Assembly (NCBI RefSeq): GCF_003075525.1
Contig: NZ_QDDR01000003.1
Location: 1-64,000 of the forward strand
Source: Pararhodobacter aggregans
Lineage (GTDB): Bacteria; Pseudomonadota; Alphaproteobacteria; Rhodobacterales; Rhodobacteraceae
DNA: 64,000 nucleotides
Direction of reading: 5' to 3'
Shown here: in pieces, positions 18,238 to 26,319 of the stretch
Numbering within the stretch: the stretch's first letter is position 1
How the letters are laid out: every line of letters begins with the position of its first letter
Notes under the pieces: generated by a model
The model's input: only the letters and a program-made list of their open reading frames with translations
What the model was told of the DNA's origin: nothing
The model's database searches: none
Made by a program: the position numbers and the translations under genes

Positions 18238-18602
18238 GGGCCGCGCTGATCCTGACCCTGGCCCTGATGGCGAGCGGCGCCTCGGCGCAGAGCCTCTATG
18301 ACGGGACATGGACCTATCTCGATGCCTCCAGCTGCAGGCCCGGGTCGGATGCGGTGATCCGCGTCACCGGGTCCGAGATCCGCTATTACGAATCCCTGTG
18401 CCGCCTGTCCAATCCGGTGCCGGTGCGGGACATGGGCGCCACGCTCTATGACGCCGAATGCGCGGGCGAGGGCGACACATGGCAGCACCGGCTCATGCTG
18501 ATGCGGACCGAGGAGGGGCAGCTGCTGCAGCTGACCCCGGGCCGCGCGCAGCTGCTGAATGCCTGCCCCGCGGACAGCCCGGCCGAGGCGCCGGGGAAAT
18601 AA
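18234..18602 (+). CDS. Small secreted protein of the mlaA-mlaC operon, function unknown
   Basis: A 122-residue protein with a clear signal peptide (MRAALILTLALMASGASAQS). The mature part begins LYDGTWTYLDASSCRPGSDA and has four cysteines spaced for two disulfides. The fold is probably a small beta-rich domain, in the manner of DUF-type secreted proteins that read xxDGxW near the start. I do not recognise a named family. Its ATG overlaps the mlaC stop, and a strong terminator follows at 18622, so it is the last gene of the operon. Periplasmic partnership with the Mla pathway is a guess from context. Confidence 0.75.
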   Translation: MRAALILTLALMASGASAQSLYDGTWTYLDASSCRPGSDAVIRVTGSEIRYYESLCRLSNPVPVRDMGATLYDAECAGEGDTWQHRLMLMRTEEGQLLQLTPGRAQLLNACPADSPAEAPGK

Positions 18603-18621
18603 CCCACCCGCCATCGCGCAA

Positions 18622-18652
18622 GCAAAAGGCCGGCTCAGCGCCGGCCTTTTGC
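18622..18652. terminator. Bidirectional rho-independent terminator
   Basis: A perfect 13-bp inverted repeat (GCAAAAGGCCGGC, 18622-18634, with 18640-18652) around a five-base loop. The A4 and T4 tracts in the arms give a U-tract in either direction. It lies 20 bases after the small secreted-protein gene and 23 bases after the end of the convergent penicillin-binding protein gene, so it can serve both. A 20-base near-repeat of its right arm follows directly (18661-18680). Confidence 0.88.
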
Positions 18653-18674
18653 GTTCAGTGCTGGCCTTTTGCGG

Positions 18675-20888
18675 TCAACGTCCGCCCAGCAGCCCGTTCA
18701 GGATCCCCATCACCGCGTCGCCAAGGCTGTCGCCGCCGCCTTGGGTCGAGCCCGGCGCGCCGCGGGTGGTCGGCGGTTGCAGGTCGGTGTTGGGCTGCGA
18801 GGGCACGATCATCGGCAGCGGATGCAGCGGCGTCCCCTCGTGCACGCGGACCATGACCTCGCGCCAGATCTCGGCCGGGAGGCCGCCACCGGAAACGCCG
18901 GTCAGCGGCGCGTTGTCGTCGTTGCCCATCCAGACGCCGACCACGTAATCGGCGGTGAAGCCGACGAACCAGGCGTCGCGGGCGCTGGTCGTGGTGCCGG
19001 TCTTGCCCGCGGCCTGCCGCCCGTCGGGCAGCCGGGCCCGCCGGCCGGTGCCATAGGGCGCGTCGATCACCTGCGTCATCATCCAGACCAGCCGCTCGGC
19101 CGCCTCGGCGCTGATAACCCGCTCGCCGATACCCGAGCCGATGGTCATCAGCGGCGTCCGCTCTCCGGCCAGCGACAGCGAGGTGAAGCCATAGGGCCGC
19201 ACCGACGAGCCGCCGTTCAGGATGCCCGCGAAAGCCGCCGTCATGTCCAGCAGCGTCGCCTCGGACGAGCCCAGCGCCAGCGAGGGCCCCTCGGCCAGTT
19301 CGGAATGCAGGCCGAAGGCGTTCGCGGCCTGGCGCACGCGCTCGCGGCCCATCGCCTCGGAAATGCGCACGGCGGGGATGTTCTGCGACCGGGCCAGGGC
19401 CTCGGCCAGGGTCATGTAGCCCAGGAAGTTGTTGGAGTAATTCCGCGGCGTCCAGGGGCCCGAGCCCGGGACGTTGATGGTCAGGGGCGAATCCTCGACC
19501 AGATCGAAGGGCTGATAGCCGTCCTCCATCGCCAGCGCATAGACGAAGGGCTTGAAGGCCGAGCCGGTCTGCCGCTGCGCCTGGGTGGCGCGGTTGAAGC
19601 CGCCGGTCACGTAATGCCGCCCGCCGACCATGCCCCGCACGGCGCCATCGGCCGACATGATGACCACCGCCGCCTCGGCCTCGGAGCCCTCGCGCACCCG
19701 GTCGGCGAAGACCTGGCGCACGGCTTCTTCGGCGGCGCGCTGGATGCGCTGGTCCAGCGTGGTCTGGATCATCACGTCCTCGGTCGTCTCGCGCGTCAGA
19801 TAGGCCGGGCCGCTCTGCATCACCCAATCGGCGAAATAGCCGCCGGTGGTGCTGTCCGCCGCCTCGTGCAGGGTCGCCGGATTGGCGCGGGCCTGCTGGT
19901 ACTCGGCCTCGGACAGATAGCCCTGTTCGCGCATCAGCCCCAGCACCACCGCGGCGCGTTCCTGCGCGCGTTGCAGGTTGCGGGTCGGCGCGTAATAGCT
20001 GGGCGCGGGCAGAAGGCCCGCCAGCATCGCCGCCTGTTGCGGGTTCACCTCGCGCGCCGAGATGCCGAAATAGCGCTCGGACGCGGCCTCGAACCCGCGC
20101 GAACTGGCGCCGAGGAAGGCGCGGTTCAGATAGATCGAGAGGATCTCGTCCTTGGAATAATGCAGTTCCAGCGCGAAGGCATAGGGCAGTTCCTGGATCT
20201 TGCGCCAGATCGTGCCCTCGCGGCAATCGGCCTCGTAGGCGGCCTCGTTCTGCCAGACATCGGGGTCGAATTCACGCCCCAGGCACAGCAGTTTCGCCAC
20301 CTGCTGGGTGATGGTCGAGCCGCCCGCGCCCCGGAACGCCCCCCGCCCCGAGGCGATGTTCGAGGCGATGGCCCCGGCGATGCCGCGCGGGCTCACGCCG
20401 AAATGCCAGTAAAAGCGCCGGTCCTCGGAGGCCACGACCGCGTGGCGCAGATGCTCGGACACATCCCCGGCCATGGTCGAGCCGCCGAAGGATTCGCCCC
20501 GCCAGGCAAAGACTGTGCCGTCCGCGTCGCTCATCGTCACCGAACCGCGGGCCCGGCCGTCCAGAAGCTCGGTCACGCTGCCGGGCAAGGTGGTGTAGAA
20601 ATAGAAGGTCGCGGCCGCCATCACCAGCATGGCCAGCAGCGACACCCGCCAGGTGACGCCCCAGACGATGCGGAAGACCAGCCGGAAAAAGCCGCCGACG
20701 AAACGCACGATCGGGTTGCCCGAGCGTTTCGGCTGACGCTTGCGCGGGGGCCTGCGCCCGCCGCCCCCCGACCCGCCCCGCGACCCGCCGCCCGACCCGC
20801 CGCCCGACCCGTTGCCAGCCTGAGGCCGAGGCGCCGAGGCGCGCCGGTCCGCCACAAGAGGAGGACGCCGGGTTCCGTTCGATACCAT
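18675..20888 (-). CDS. Class A penicillin-binding protein (transglycosylase/transpeptidase)
   Basis: A 737-residue bifunctional peptidoglycan synthase of the PBP1 type. The cytoplasmic N-terminus (about residues 20-60) is Gly/Ser/Arg/Lys-rich and is followed by one transmembrane helix. The GT51 domain has EDRRFYWHFGVSPRGIAGAI, AGGSTITQQVAKLL and YLNRAFLGASSRGFEAASER. The transpeptidase motifs are SxxK in TGSAFKPF, SxN in ARSQN and KTG in AAGKTGTTTSARDAWF. It polymerises and cross-links glycan strands at the inner membrane. It is monocistronic and convergent with the Mla operon. The LpoA-like lipoprotein at 5.5 kb is a possible activator. Confidence 0.95.
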   Translation of the reverse strand: MVSNGTRRPPLVADRRASAPRPQAGNGSGGGSGGGSRGGSGGGGRRPPRKRQPKRSGNPIVRFVGGFFRLVFRIVWGVTWRVSLLAMLVMAAATFYFYTTLPGSVTELLDGRARGSVTMSDADGTVFAWRGESFGGSTMAGDVSEHLRHAVVASEDRRFYWHFGVSPRGIAGAIASNIASGRGAFRGAGGSTITQQVAKLLCLGREFDPDVWQNEAAYEADCREGTIWRKIQELPYAFALELHYSKDEILSIYLNRAFLGASSRGFEAASERYFGISAREVNPQQAAMLAGLLPAPSYYAPTRNLQRAQERAAVVLGLMREQGYLSEAEYQQARANPATLHEAADSTTGGYFADWVMQSGPAYLTRETTEDVMIQTTLDQRIQRAAEEAVRQVFADRVREGSEAEAAVVIMSADGAVRGMVGGRHYVTGGFNRATQAQRQTGSAFKPFVYALAMEDGYQPFDLVEDSPLTINVPGSGPWTPRNYSNNFLGYMTLAEALARSQNIPAVRISEAMGRERVRQAANAFGLHSELAEGPSLALGSSEATLLDMTAAFAGILNGGSSVRPYGFTSLSLAGERTPLMTIGSGIGERVISAEAAERLVWMMTQVIDAPYGTGRRARLPDGRQAAGKTGTTTSARDAWFVGFTADYVVGVWMGNDDNAPLTGVSGGGLPAEIWREVMVRVHEGTPLHPLPMIVPSQPNTDLQPPTTRGAPGSTQGGGDSLGDAVMGILNGLLGGR
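20760..20812. repeat. Short tandem repeat encoding a Gly/Ser linker
   Basis: Inside the N-terminal coding region of the class A PBP there are several imperfect tandem copies of a 12-base unit (GACCCGCCGCCC on the plus strand). They encode the GGGSGGGSRGGSGGGG linker. Such GC-rich tandem units are prone to slippage, and the linker length may vary between strains. Confidence 0.65.
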
Positions 20889-21020
20889 ACGCTGTTCTGC
20901 CCGCTGCCGTGCCGTTTCGTGTCTTTGGCGTACAATACCCGCGCGCCGCGCGCTTGTGGAGGCCCCCTCTCACGGCGATTCGCCTTCGTGATATGCCCGA
21001 TATTTAATCGGCCGTGCCTA

Positions 21021-21041
21021 ATTGTTCATTTTTTGAGCAAT
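21021..21041. promoter_or_regulatory. Inverted repeat in the glnK leader region
   Basis: ATTGTTCA-TTTTT-TGAGCAAT, eight-base arms with one G/T mismatch, stands out in an AT-rich patch (20995-21045) within otherwise GC-rich DNA. It is about 120 bp upstream of the glnK start. It could be an operator, or a hairpin in the leader RNA. It does not match the enteric NtrC consensus, and I see no -24/-12 sigma-54 promoter near it. No function is assigned. Confidence 0.35.
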
Positions 21042-21163
21042 CAGCCGGTTTCGGGGCGGTTTCCGGCCCGTCCCAGCGTTGCGCTTTGCCGCTTTGGACA
21101 GCGCTATTGGCGCAGGACGCGCCCGGCGAAGGGCGCCCCTGGGACCGCAAGAAGGGGGCACAC

Positions 21164-21502
21164 GTGAAGTACATCATCGCAGCAATCAAGCCGTTCAAGC
21201 TGGAGGAGGTCCGCGAGGCGCTGACCACCATCGGCGTGCGCGGCCTGATGGTCACCGAGATCAAGGGCTTCGGGACGCAGTCGGGACATACCGAAATCTA
21301 CCGCGGCGCCGAATACGCCGTGAACTTCGTTCCGAAAGTGAAACTGGAAATCGCCGTGCCCGATGGACTGGCGGATCAGGTCGTCGAGACGCTGTCGCGG
21401 ACCGCGCGCACCGGCAAGATCGGCGACGGCAAGATCTTCGTTCTGGATCTGGAACAGGCAACCCGCGTGCGGACCGGCGAAGCCGGCGACGAAGCGCTCT
21501 GA
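21164..21502 (+). CDS. glnK: PII nitrogen regulatory protein (GlnK/GlnB)
   Basis: A 112-residue trimeric signal protein. It starts at GTG with VKYIIAAIKPFKLEEVREAL. The T-loop is intact as GHTEIYRGAEYAVNFVPK, with the tyrosine that GlnD uridylylates in the RGAEY context. The C-terminal signature is TGKIGDGKIFVLDLEQATRV. PII binds ATP/ADP and 2-oxoglutarate and docks onto AmtB to block ammonium import when nitrogen is plentiful. The GTG is chosen because conserved sequence starts there, and GAAGGGGG lies a few bases upstream. It is paired with amtB 29 bases downstream, the reason for choosing GlnK over GlnB. Confidence 0.95.
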   Translation: MKYIIAAIKPFKLEEVREALTTIGVRGLMVTEIKGFGTQSGHTEIYRGAEYAVNFVPKVKLEIAVPDGLADQVVETLSRTARTGKIGDGKIFVLDLEQATRVRTGEAGDEAL

Positions 21503-21531
21503 GCGACCACGGGACAAAGGGACCGACACAC

Positions 21532-22881
21532 ATGCAACTGAAAAAACTCCTTCCCTCTGCTGCCGTGGCCGCGATGCTGCCGCTGGCCGCCCTCGCCCAG
21601 GAGGCGACCGAGGCCGCCGCCGAGGTGGTGACCGAAACCATGGACAAGGGCGATGTCGCCTGGATGATGACCGCCACCGTGCTGGTGCTGTTCATGATCG
21701 TCCCGGGCCTGGCGCTGTTCTACGGCGGCCTCGTGCGCTCGAAGAACATGCTCTCGGTGCTGATGCAATGTACCTCCATCGCCGCCATGGTCATGGTGAT
21801 CTGGGTGCTCTGGGGCTATTCCTTCGCCTTCGGCGGCAGCACCTCGCCCTATTGGGGCGGCTTCGGCAAACTGTTCCTCGGCGGTGTCACGGCTGATTCG
21901 ATGGCCGCGACCTTCACCGATGGCGTGGTGATCCCCGAATTCATCTTCATCGCCTTCCAGATGACCTTTGCCGCCATCACCCCGGCCCTGATCGTCGGCG
22001 CCTTCGCCGAGCGCATCAAGTTCGGCGCGATGATGCTGTTCATGGCGCTTTGGGTGACGCTGGTCTATTTCCCGATCGCCCACATGGTCTGGGACGGCTC
22101 GGGCCTGATCTTCAACCTGGGCGGCGGCACCGGCGCCATCGACTTCGCCGGCGGCACCGTGGTCCACATCAACGCCGGGATCGCGGCGCTGGTCGCGGCG
22201 CTGGTCATCGGCCCGCGCGTGGGCTTCAAGAAAGACAACATGGCCCCGCATTCGATGACCCTGACGCTGGTTGGCGCCGGCATGCTCTGGGTCGGCTGGT
22301 TCGGCTTCAACGCCGGTTCCAACCTCGAGGCCAACGGGGGCGCCGGCCTGGCGATGATCAACACCTTCATCGCCACCGCCGCCGCCATCCTGGCCTGGAA
22401 CATCGTCGAGAAGATCACCCGCAAGCATTCCTCGATGCTGGGTGCCGCCTCGGGCATGATCGCCGGCCTCGTGGCCATCACCCCGGCCTGCGGCACCATC
22501 GGCCCGATGGGCGCCATCGTGCTGGGCGCCGCGGCCTCGGTGATCTGCTACTTCTTCGTGGCGGTCGTGAAGACCAAGATGGGCTATGACGACAGCCTCG
22601 ACGTGTTCGGCATCCACGGCATCGGCGGCATCGTCGGCGCCATCGGCACCGGCTTCCTCTCGGCCGAAGCCTTCGGCGGCGTGGGCACCCTGGCCGATAC
22701 CGCGGCCGCCCAGACCTGGATCCAGATCCAGGCCGTGGCGATCACCATCGTCTGGTCGGGCGTCGTGTCCTTCATCCTGCTGAAAGTCGTCGACATGGTC
22801 ATGGGTCTGCGCGTGTCGACCGATGACGAGCGTCAGGGCCTGGACCTCACCAGCCACGGCGAATCGGCCTACAACCACTGA
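21532..22881 (+). CDS. amtB: Ammonium transporter AmtB
   Basis: A 449-residue membrane channel with a cleavable N-terminal signal (ends LAALAQ) and eleven predicted helices. Landmarks are MTATVLVLFMIVPGLALFYG, FAGGTVVHINAGIAALVAAL, which carries the first pore histidine, and DVFGIHGIGGIVGAIGTGF with the second. The C-terminal tail ending LRVSTDDERQGLDLTSHGES is the segment that contacts PII in homologues. It conducts ammonia/ammonium across the inner membrane. It is in an operon with glnK, and a good terminator sits 29 bases after the stop. Confidence 0.96.
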   Translation: MQLKKLLPSAAVAAMLPLAALAQEATEAAAEVVTETMDKGDVAWMMTATVLVLFMIVPGLALFYGGLVRSKNMLSVLMQCTSIAAMVMVIWVLWGYSFAFGGSTSPYWGGFGKLFLGGVTADSMAATFTDGVVIPEFIFIAFQMTFAAITPALIVGAFAERIKFGAMMLFMALWVTLVYFPIAHMVWDGSGLIFNLGGGTGAIDFAGGTVVHINAGIAALVAALVIGPRVGFKKDNMAPHSMTLTLVGAGMLWVGWFGFNAGSNLEANGGAGLAMINTFIATAAAILAWNIVEKITRKHSSMLGAASGMIAGLVAITPACGTIGPMGAIVLGAAASVICYFFVAVVKTKMGYDDSLDVFGIHGIGGIVGAIGTGFLSAEAFGGVGTLADTAAAQTWIQIQAVAITIVWSGVVSFILLKVVDMVMGLRVSTDDERQGLDLTSHGESAYNH

Positions 22882-22909
22882 TCCCGCTCTCTCTCCGACG
22901 GGATCCTGG

Positions 22910-22936
22910 ACCCGGGCGTTCGCGCCCGGGTTCTTT
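22910..22936 (+). terminator. Rho-independent terminator of glnK-amtB
   Basis: The inverted repeat ACCCGGGC (22910-22917) / GCCCGGGT (22924-22931) has a six-base loop and is followed by TTCTTTC. It lies 29 bases after the amtB stop. Confidence 0.85.
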
Positions 22937-22966
22937 CGTTTCGGCGTTTGGAGCTTGGCGGGAGCA

Positions 22967-23077
22967 GAGGGGTTTCGCCCTCGGCCGCAAGGCTTTCAGC
23001 CTCGCGCCTTCGGGCGACCAGCCGGGGGGTTTCACACCCCCCGGACCCCCCGTGGGATATTTGCAGAACGAAGAGGG
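22967..23077 (+). repeat. GATATTT-tailed intergenic element, copy 2
   Basis: Plus orientation: GAGGGGTTTCGCCCTCG head, a CAAGGCTTTCAGCCTCG middle, CGGGCGACC, the hairpin GGGGGGTTTCACACCCCCC, then GACCCCCCGTGGGATATTTG and a CAGAACGAAGA tail. It fills the gap between amtB and the convergent LacI-type gene. See the copies at 13632, 38008, 43892, 45338 and 50161. Confidence 0.75.
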
Positions 23078-23108
23078 AGGGGGGGCGGCGCCTGGCCGCG
23101 CCCGGATC

Positions 23109-24146
23109 TCAGCCCCGGCGGATGGTGTCGCCCGGTTCCAGCCGCGGGGTGAGCTGGATCTTGTGGCCGCCCATCACCCCGTCGCCGAAGCCCTTGCCGG
23201 CGATGATCGCCGCCGCCTTCTCGCCGATCTCACGGCGGCAGGCGTCGATGGTGGCCAGCTGCATCGGCAGCCCGTCCAGGAAATCGGTGCCGTTGAACCC
23301 GGCGAGGCCCAGCCTGCCCGGGATGTCATAGCCCTTGTCGAGGCAGTAGAGCAGCCCGCCCGCGCCGATCATGTCGTTGGAATAATAGAGGAAGTCGATG
23401 TCCGGGTTGCGGGTCAAGATCGCCTCGGTCAGCTCGCGGCCCTTCTTCAGCGCCGAGCCCCCGGAATAGAGTTCCGTCGCGGTCAGTTCCAGCCCGTGCT
23501 CGGCCAGCCCCTCGATCAGCCCTTCCATGCGTTTGCGCGCGCGGTGGTCGTCGGTCATCTTGGTGCCCAGAAAGCCGATCCTGCGATAGCCCGCGGCGAC
23601 GATGGCCTCGGCCATCTGGCGCCCCGCGGCGCGATGCGAGATGCCGACCACGCTGTCGATGGGCTCGCCGTCGGAATCCATGATCTCGACGATCGGGATC
23701 CCCGCGTTCTCCAGCATGGCGCGCGCGGCTTCGGTATGTTCGAGGCCTGCAATGATGACACCCGAGGGACGCCAGGACAGCATCTCGTAGAGGACTTCCT
23801 CTTCCTTCTCCGCCGAGTAATTCGTGACGCCGAAGACCGGCTGCAGCCCGCTGTCCTCCAGCGCGGCGGAGATGCCGCTCAGCACCTCGGGAAAGACCAT
23901 GTTCGACAGGGACGGCACGATCACCGCCACCAGATTGACCTGTTGCGAGGCCAGCCCGCCGGCGATCTTGTTGGGCACATAGCCCAGCGCCCGGGCGGCG
24001 GCGAGGACCTTCTCGCGCGTGGCGGGCGAGACATCCTCGCGGTTCCTGAGCACCCGGCTGACCGTCATCTCGCTGACCCCGCAGGCCTCGGACACGTCCC
24101 GCAGCGTCAGGGGGCGGCGGATCTCGGGTTGACGGGGTTGCGACAT
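23109..24146 (-). CDS. LacI/GntR-type transcriptional repressor
   Basis: A 345-residue DNA-binding regulator. The N-terminal helix-turn-helix is LRDVSEACGVSEMTVSRVLR with the hinge ALGYVPNKIAGGLASQQ. The periplasmic-binding-like effector domain has VAVIVPSLSNMVFPEVLSGI, GIPIVEIMDSD and FLYYSNDMIGAGGLLYCLDK. It resembles the gluconate repressor subgroup of LacI proteins, but the effector cannot be fixed from sequence. No sugar-uptake or catabolic gene is adjacent, so it acts on a distant target or only on itself. A palindrome with a central CG, typical for LacI operators, lies 112 bp upstream. Confidence 0.9.
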   Translation of the reverse strand: MSQPRQPEIRRPLTLRDVSEACGVSEMTVSRVLRNREDVSPATREKVLAAARALGYVPNKIAGGLASQQVNLVAVIVPSLSNMVFPEVLSGISAALEDSGLQPVFGVTNYSAEKEEEVLYEMLSWRPSGVIIAGLEHTEAARAMLENAGIPIVEIMDSDGEPIDSVVGISHRAAGRQMAEAIVAAGYRRIGFLGTKMTDDHRARKRMEGLIEGLAEHGLELTATELYSGGSALKKGRELTEAILTRNPDIDFLYYSNDMIGAGGLLYCLDKGYDIPGRLGLAGFNGTDFLDGLPMQLATIDACRREIGEKAAAIIAGKGFGDGVMGGHKIQLTPRLEPGDTIRRG

Positions 24147-24257
24147 GCGGCGGGCCTCCTTCGTGCGGAGGAACGGCGTGACGCCATCCTCCGCGCCCCT
24201 GATCGTTACGGCGAATGAGCCTTTCTAGACCGGGGTTTAGGCCAGTGTCAAAGCAAG

Positions 24258-24275
24258 GATGATACCGCAATCATC
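24258..24275. promoter_or_regulatory. Candidate LacI-family operator
   Basis: GATGATACC/GCAATCATC is an 18-bp imperfect palindrome with perfect six-base outer arms and the central CG dinucleotide seen in LacI/GalR operators. It lies upstream of the LacI-type gene, consistent with autoregulation. Binding is inferred only from symmetry and position. Confidence 0.45.
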
Positions 24276-24336
24276 AGGCCCTGCCGCGCGGTCCGGGCTT
24301 GCCTTGCGCCGCACTTGCCGCGATAGAGGGGGCGGC

Positions 24337-24413
24337 GGCCCCGTGGCTCAACTGGATAGAGCAGTCCCCTCCTAAGGGACAGGTTGCAGGTTCGAATCCT
24401 GCCGGGGTCACCA
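24337..24413 (+). tRNA. tRNA-Arg, anticodon CCT
   Basis: Complete cloverleaf. The acceptor stem GGCCCCG pairs with CGGGGTC (one G-T), the D arm is GCTC...GAGC, the anticodon stem GTCCC/GGGAC encloses loop CTCCTAA (anticodon at 24371-24373), and the T arm is GCAGG-TTCGAAT-CCTGC. The discriminator is A and CCA is encoded (24411-24413). It decodes the AGG arginine codon. No integrase or direct repeat of its 3' end is visible in the window, so it is not an evident island attachment site here. Confidence 0.96.
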
Positions 24414-24445
24414 TCGCCCTTTTCGGGGCGCGCGATCTCCCTGTT

Positions 24446-25624
24446 TCAGCCCGAATGTATCGGGACCAGCGCGATGTCGGTGGGGCCGATCGCGGTGACA
24501 CCCTGCAGCAATGCCAGCGGCTGACCGTCGATGAGGATGCGCAGGCCGCCCGCCTCGGCGTCGTAGAGGGTCGTGACCTCGGGCTCGGGGCCCTGCCCGT
24601 CCCAGCCGATGGTCAGATGGTCGATGCCGGGTTCGAAATCTGCCACCACGGCCGGGTTGTCGGCGTCGATCCAGCCGTCCAGCAGGAAGGTATCGGCCCC
24701 CTCTCCGCCATGGGCCAGATCGTTGCCGCCCAGATGCAGCGTGTCGGCGCCCGCGCCGCCGTTCAGCGTATCCGCCTCGCCGCGGTCGTTGCCGCCCTCG
24801 AGCCGGTCGTTGCCATCGCCCCCCATCAGGAGGTCGCGCCCCTCGCCCCCGTCCAGCGCGTCGTCGTCGAAGCCGCCCTCGAGCGTATCGTCGCCCTCAC
24901 CGCCGTTGAGCGTGTCGGCGCCCGAGCCGCCGGTCAGCCAATCCGCCCCCGAGCCGCCATCAAGGATGTCATCGCCGCTGGCGCCCAGGAGCCAGTCGGC
25001 ATCGTCGCCGCCAGTGAGCGTGTCGTTGCCGGTGCCGCCGTCGAGCGTGTCGGACCCCGCCCCGCCATCGAGCGAGTCGCGGCCGCCCATCCCCTCGACC
25101 CAATCGTTGCCGCCGCCGCCGAGAACCGTATCCGAGCCCGCCTCGACGGCCAGATTGTCGTCGCCATCGGTGCCTTCAAGGTAGCGGTTGGCGGGCAGTT
25201 CGGGCGGATATTCGCTGTCGGTGATGGTGCCGTCGGCGGGCTCTTCGCCGCCCGGCGCAGCGGGCGCCGGGTCGACCTGTACGGCGGGGGCAGTTCCGGC
25301 GGGATCGACGAGCGCCAGGGTGTCGTCCTCCGGGGCCGGGAGGGCGGAGGCGGCCGGGTCGTCTGCGGGCGCGGGTTCCCCGGGCATCGGCGTTTCGGGC
25401 AGGGGGTCTTCGGGCAGGGGATCGTCGGGCGGGGGTTCGGTTCCGCCGGGCTCCTCGCCCGCGGCGTCGATCAGCTCGCCTTCGCCGGTGGCATCGCCGC
25501 CGGGGTCGTCCCCGGGCGCCGCCGGATCGGGATCATCGACCGCGTCCTCGGCCGCGCCGCGGATGAAGGTATCGCTCACGCCCGCGGCGACCGCGATGCC
25601 GAGAAGCCCCAGCAGAAACCACAT
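24446..25624 (-). CDS. RTX-type calcium-binding repeat protein with N-terminal membrane anchor
   Basis: A 392-residue protein. It begins with a hydrophobic segment ([16 protein letters not shown]), then about 130 residues of acidic Pro/Glu/Asp/Ala-rich linker. From about residue 148 comes an array of nonapeptides of the GGxGxDxLx type, for example [19 protein letters not shown] and [20 protein letters not shown], which fold as a calcium-loaded beta-roll. A C-terminal domain reads [18 protein letters not shown]...[11 protein letters not shown] proteins are usually exported by type I systems through a C-terminal signal. Here the N-terminal hydrophobic segment could instead anchor it. The T1SS pair at 14-17 kb is the only exporter in the window. 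Function unknown. Confidence 0.85.
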   Translation of the reverse strand: MWFLLGLLGIAVAAGVSDTFIRGAAEDAVDDPDPAAPGDDPGGDATGEGELIDAAGEEPGGTEPPPDDPLPEDPLPETPMPGEPAPADDPAASALPAPEDDTLALVDPAGTAPAVQVDPAPAAPGGEEPADGTITDSEYPPELPANRYLEGTDGDDNLAVEAGSDTVLGGGGNDWVEGMGGRDSLDGGAGSDTLDGGTGNDTLTGGDDADWLLGASGDDILDGGSGADWLTGGSGADTLNGGEGDDTLEGGFDDDALDGGEGRDLLMGGDGNDRLEGGNDRGEADTLNGGAGADTLHLGGNDLAHGGEGADTFLLDGWIDADNPAVVADFEPGIDHLTIGWDGQGPEPEVTTLYDAEAGGLRILIDGQPLALLQGVTAIGPTDIALVPIHSG

Positions 25625-25912
25625 GCAAACCCCCAGCCGCCCGCAGACGGCACACCGTTACAGAGTCCAGAATACACCGCGAACCCTTGAACAAACAGGG
25701 ACCATAGAGACGCAGCAAGGCAGATTCTGCGCGCATGGTTAACATCCCGCCCCGCCGCCCGGTCCCTGCCCCGCGCGAATCCGATTGCCCTTGGGCCGCC
25801 GATCGCCTATACGCGCGCATCCTCGCCCCGTCATGGGGTCAGGACCCTCCATGGGCCCGCGCTGGACGACATCCCGGCCGATGCCTTCACCCTTTGACCA
25901 CAGGAGACCCCG

Positions 25913-26182
25913 ATGTCGATCACCGTCGAAGAAAAGCAGCGTCTGATCAAGGAATTCGGCACCAAGGAAGGCGACACCGGCTCGCCCGAAGTGCAGGTTG
26001 CCATCCTGACCTCGCGCATCACCACCCTGACCGAGCACTTCAAGACCCACAAGAAGGACAACCACAGCCGTCGTGGCCTTCTGATGCTGGTCGCCCAGCG
26101 CCGCAAGCTGCTGGACTACCTGAAGGGCAAGGAAGAGGCCCGCTACACCGCGCTGATCGGCCGCCTCGGCATCCGCCGCTGA
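25913..26182 (+). CDS. rpsO: 30S ribosomal protein S15
   Basis: An 89-residue S15 that binds the central domain of 16S rRNA early in 30S assembly. It starts [20 protein letters not shown], continues [20 protein letters not shown], and ends [20 protein letters not shown] plus [16 protein letters not shown] precedes the ATG at a good distance. It is followed by a strong terminator. pnp, usually the next gene, is displaced by about 4 kb. Confidence 0.98.
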   Translation: MSITVEEKQRLIKEFGTKEGDTGSPEVQVAILTSRITTLTEHFKTHKKDNHSRRGLLMLVAQRRKLLDYLKGKEEARYTALIGRLGIRR

Positions 26183-26208
26183 GCTGCCGCGCCTCGCGCA
26201 GACGACCG

Positions 26209-26235
26209 AACGCCGGCTCATCGAGCCGGCGTTTT
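26209..26235 (+). terminator. Rho-independent terminator of rpsO
   Basis: A perfect 11-bp inverted repeat AACGCCGGCTC / GAGCCGGCGTT with a three-base loop, then TT. It begins 26 bases after the rpsO stop. Confidence 0.88.
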
Positions 26236-26319
26236 GCATGCCCGATGGCCCTTTGGCCTCCCCTTGACTTCCCCGCTTCTGCGGCGCAGCGTGCGCGGGT
26301 TTTCCGCTTGGGGGACCCC

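Noticed and set aside
24337-24413. tRNA-Arg as attachment site of an integrated island
   Set aside because: No integrase, no direct repeat of the tRNA 3' end in the following DNA, and no composition change; the neighbours look chromosomal.
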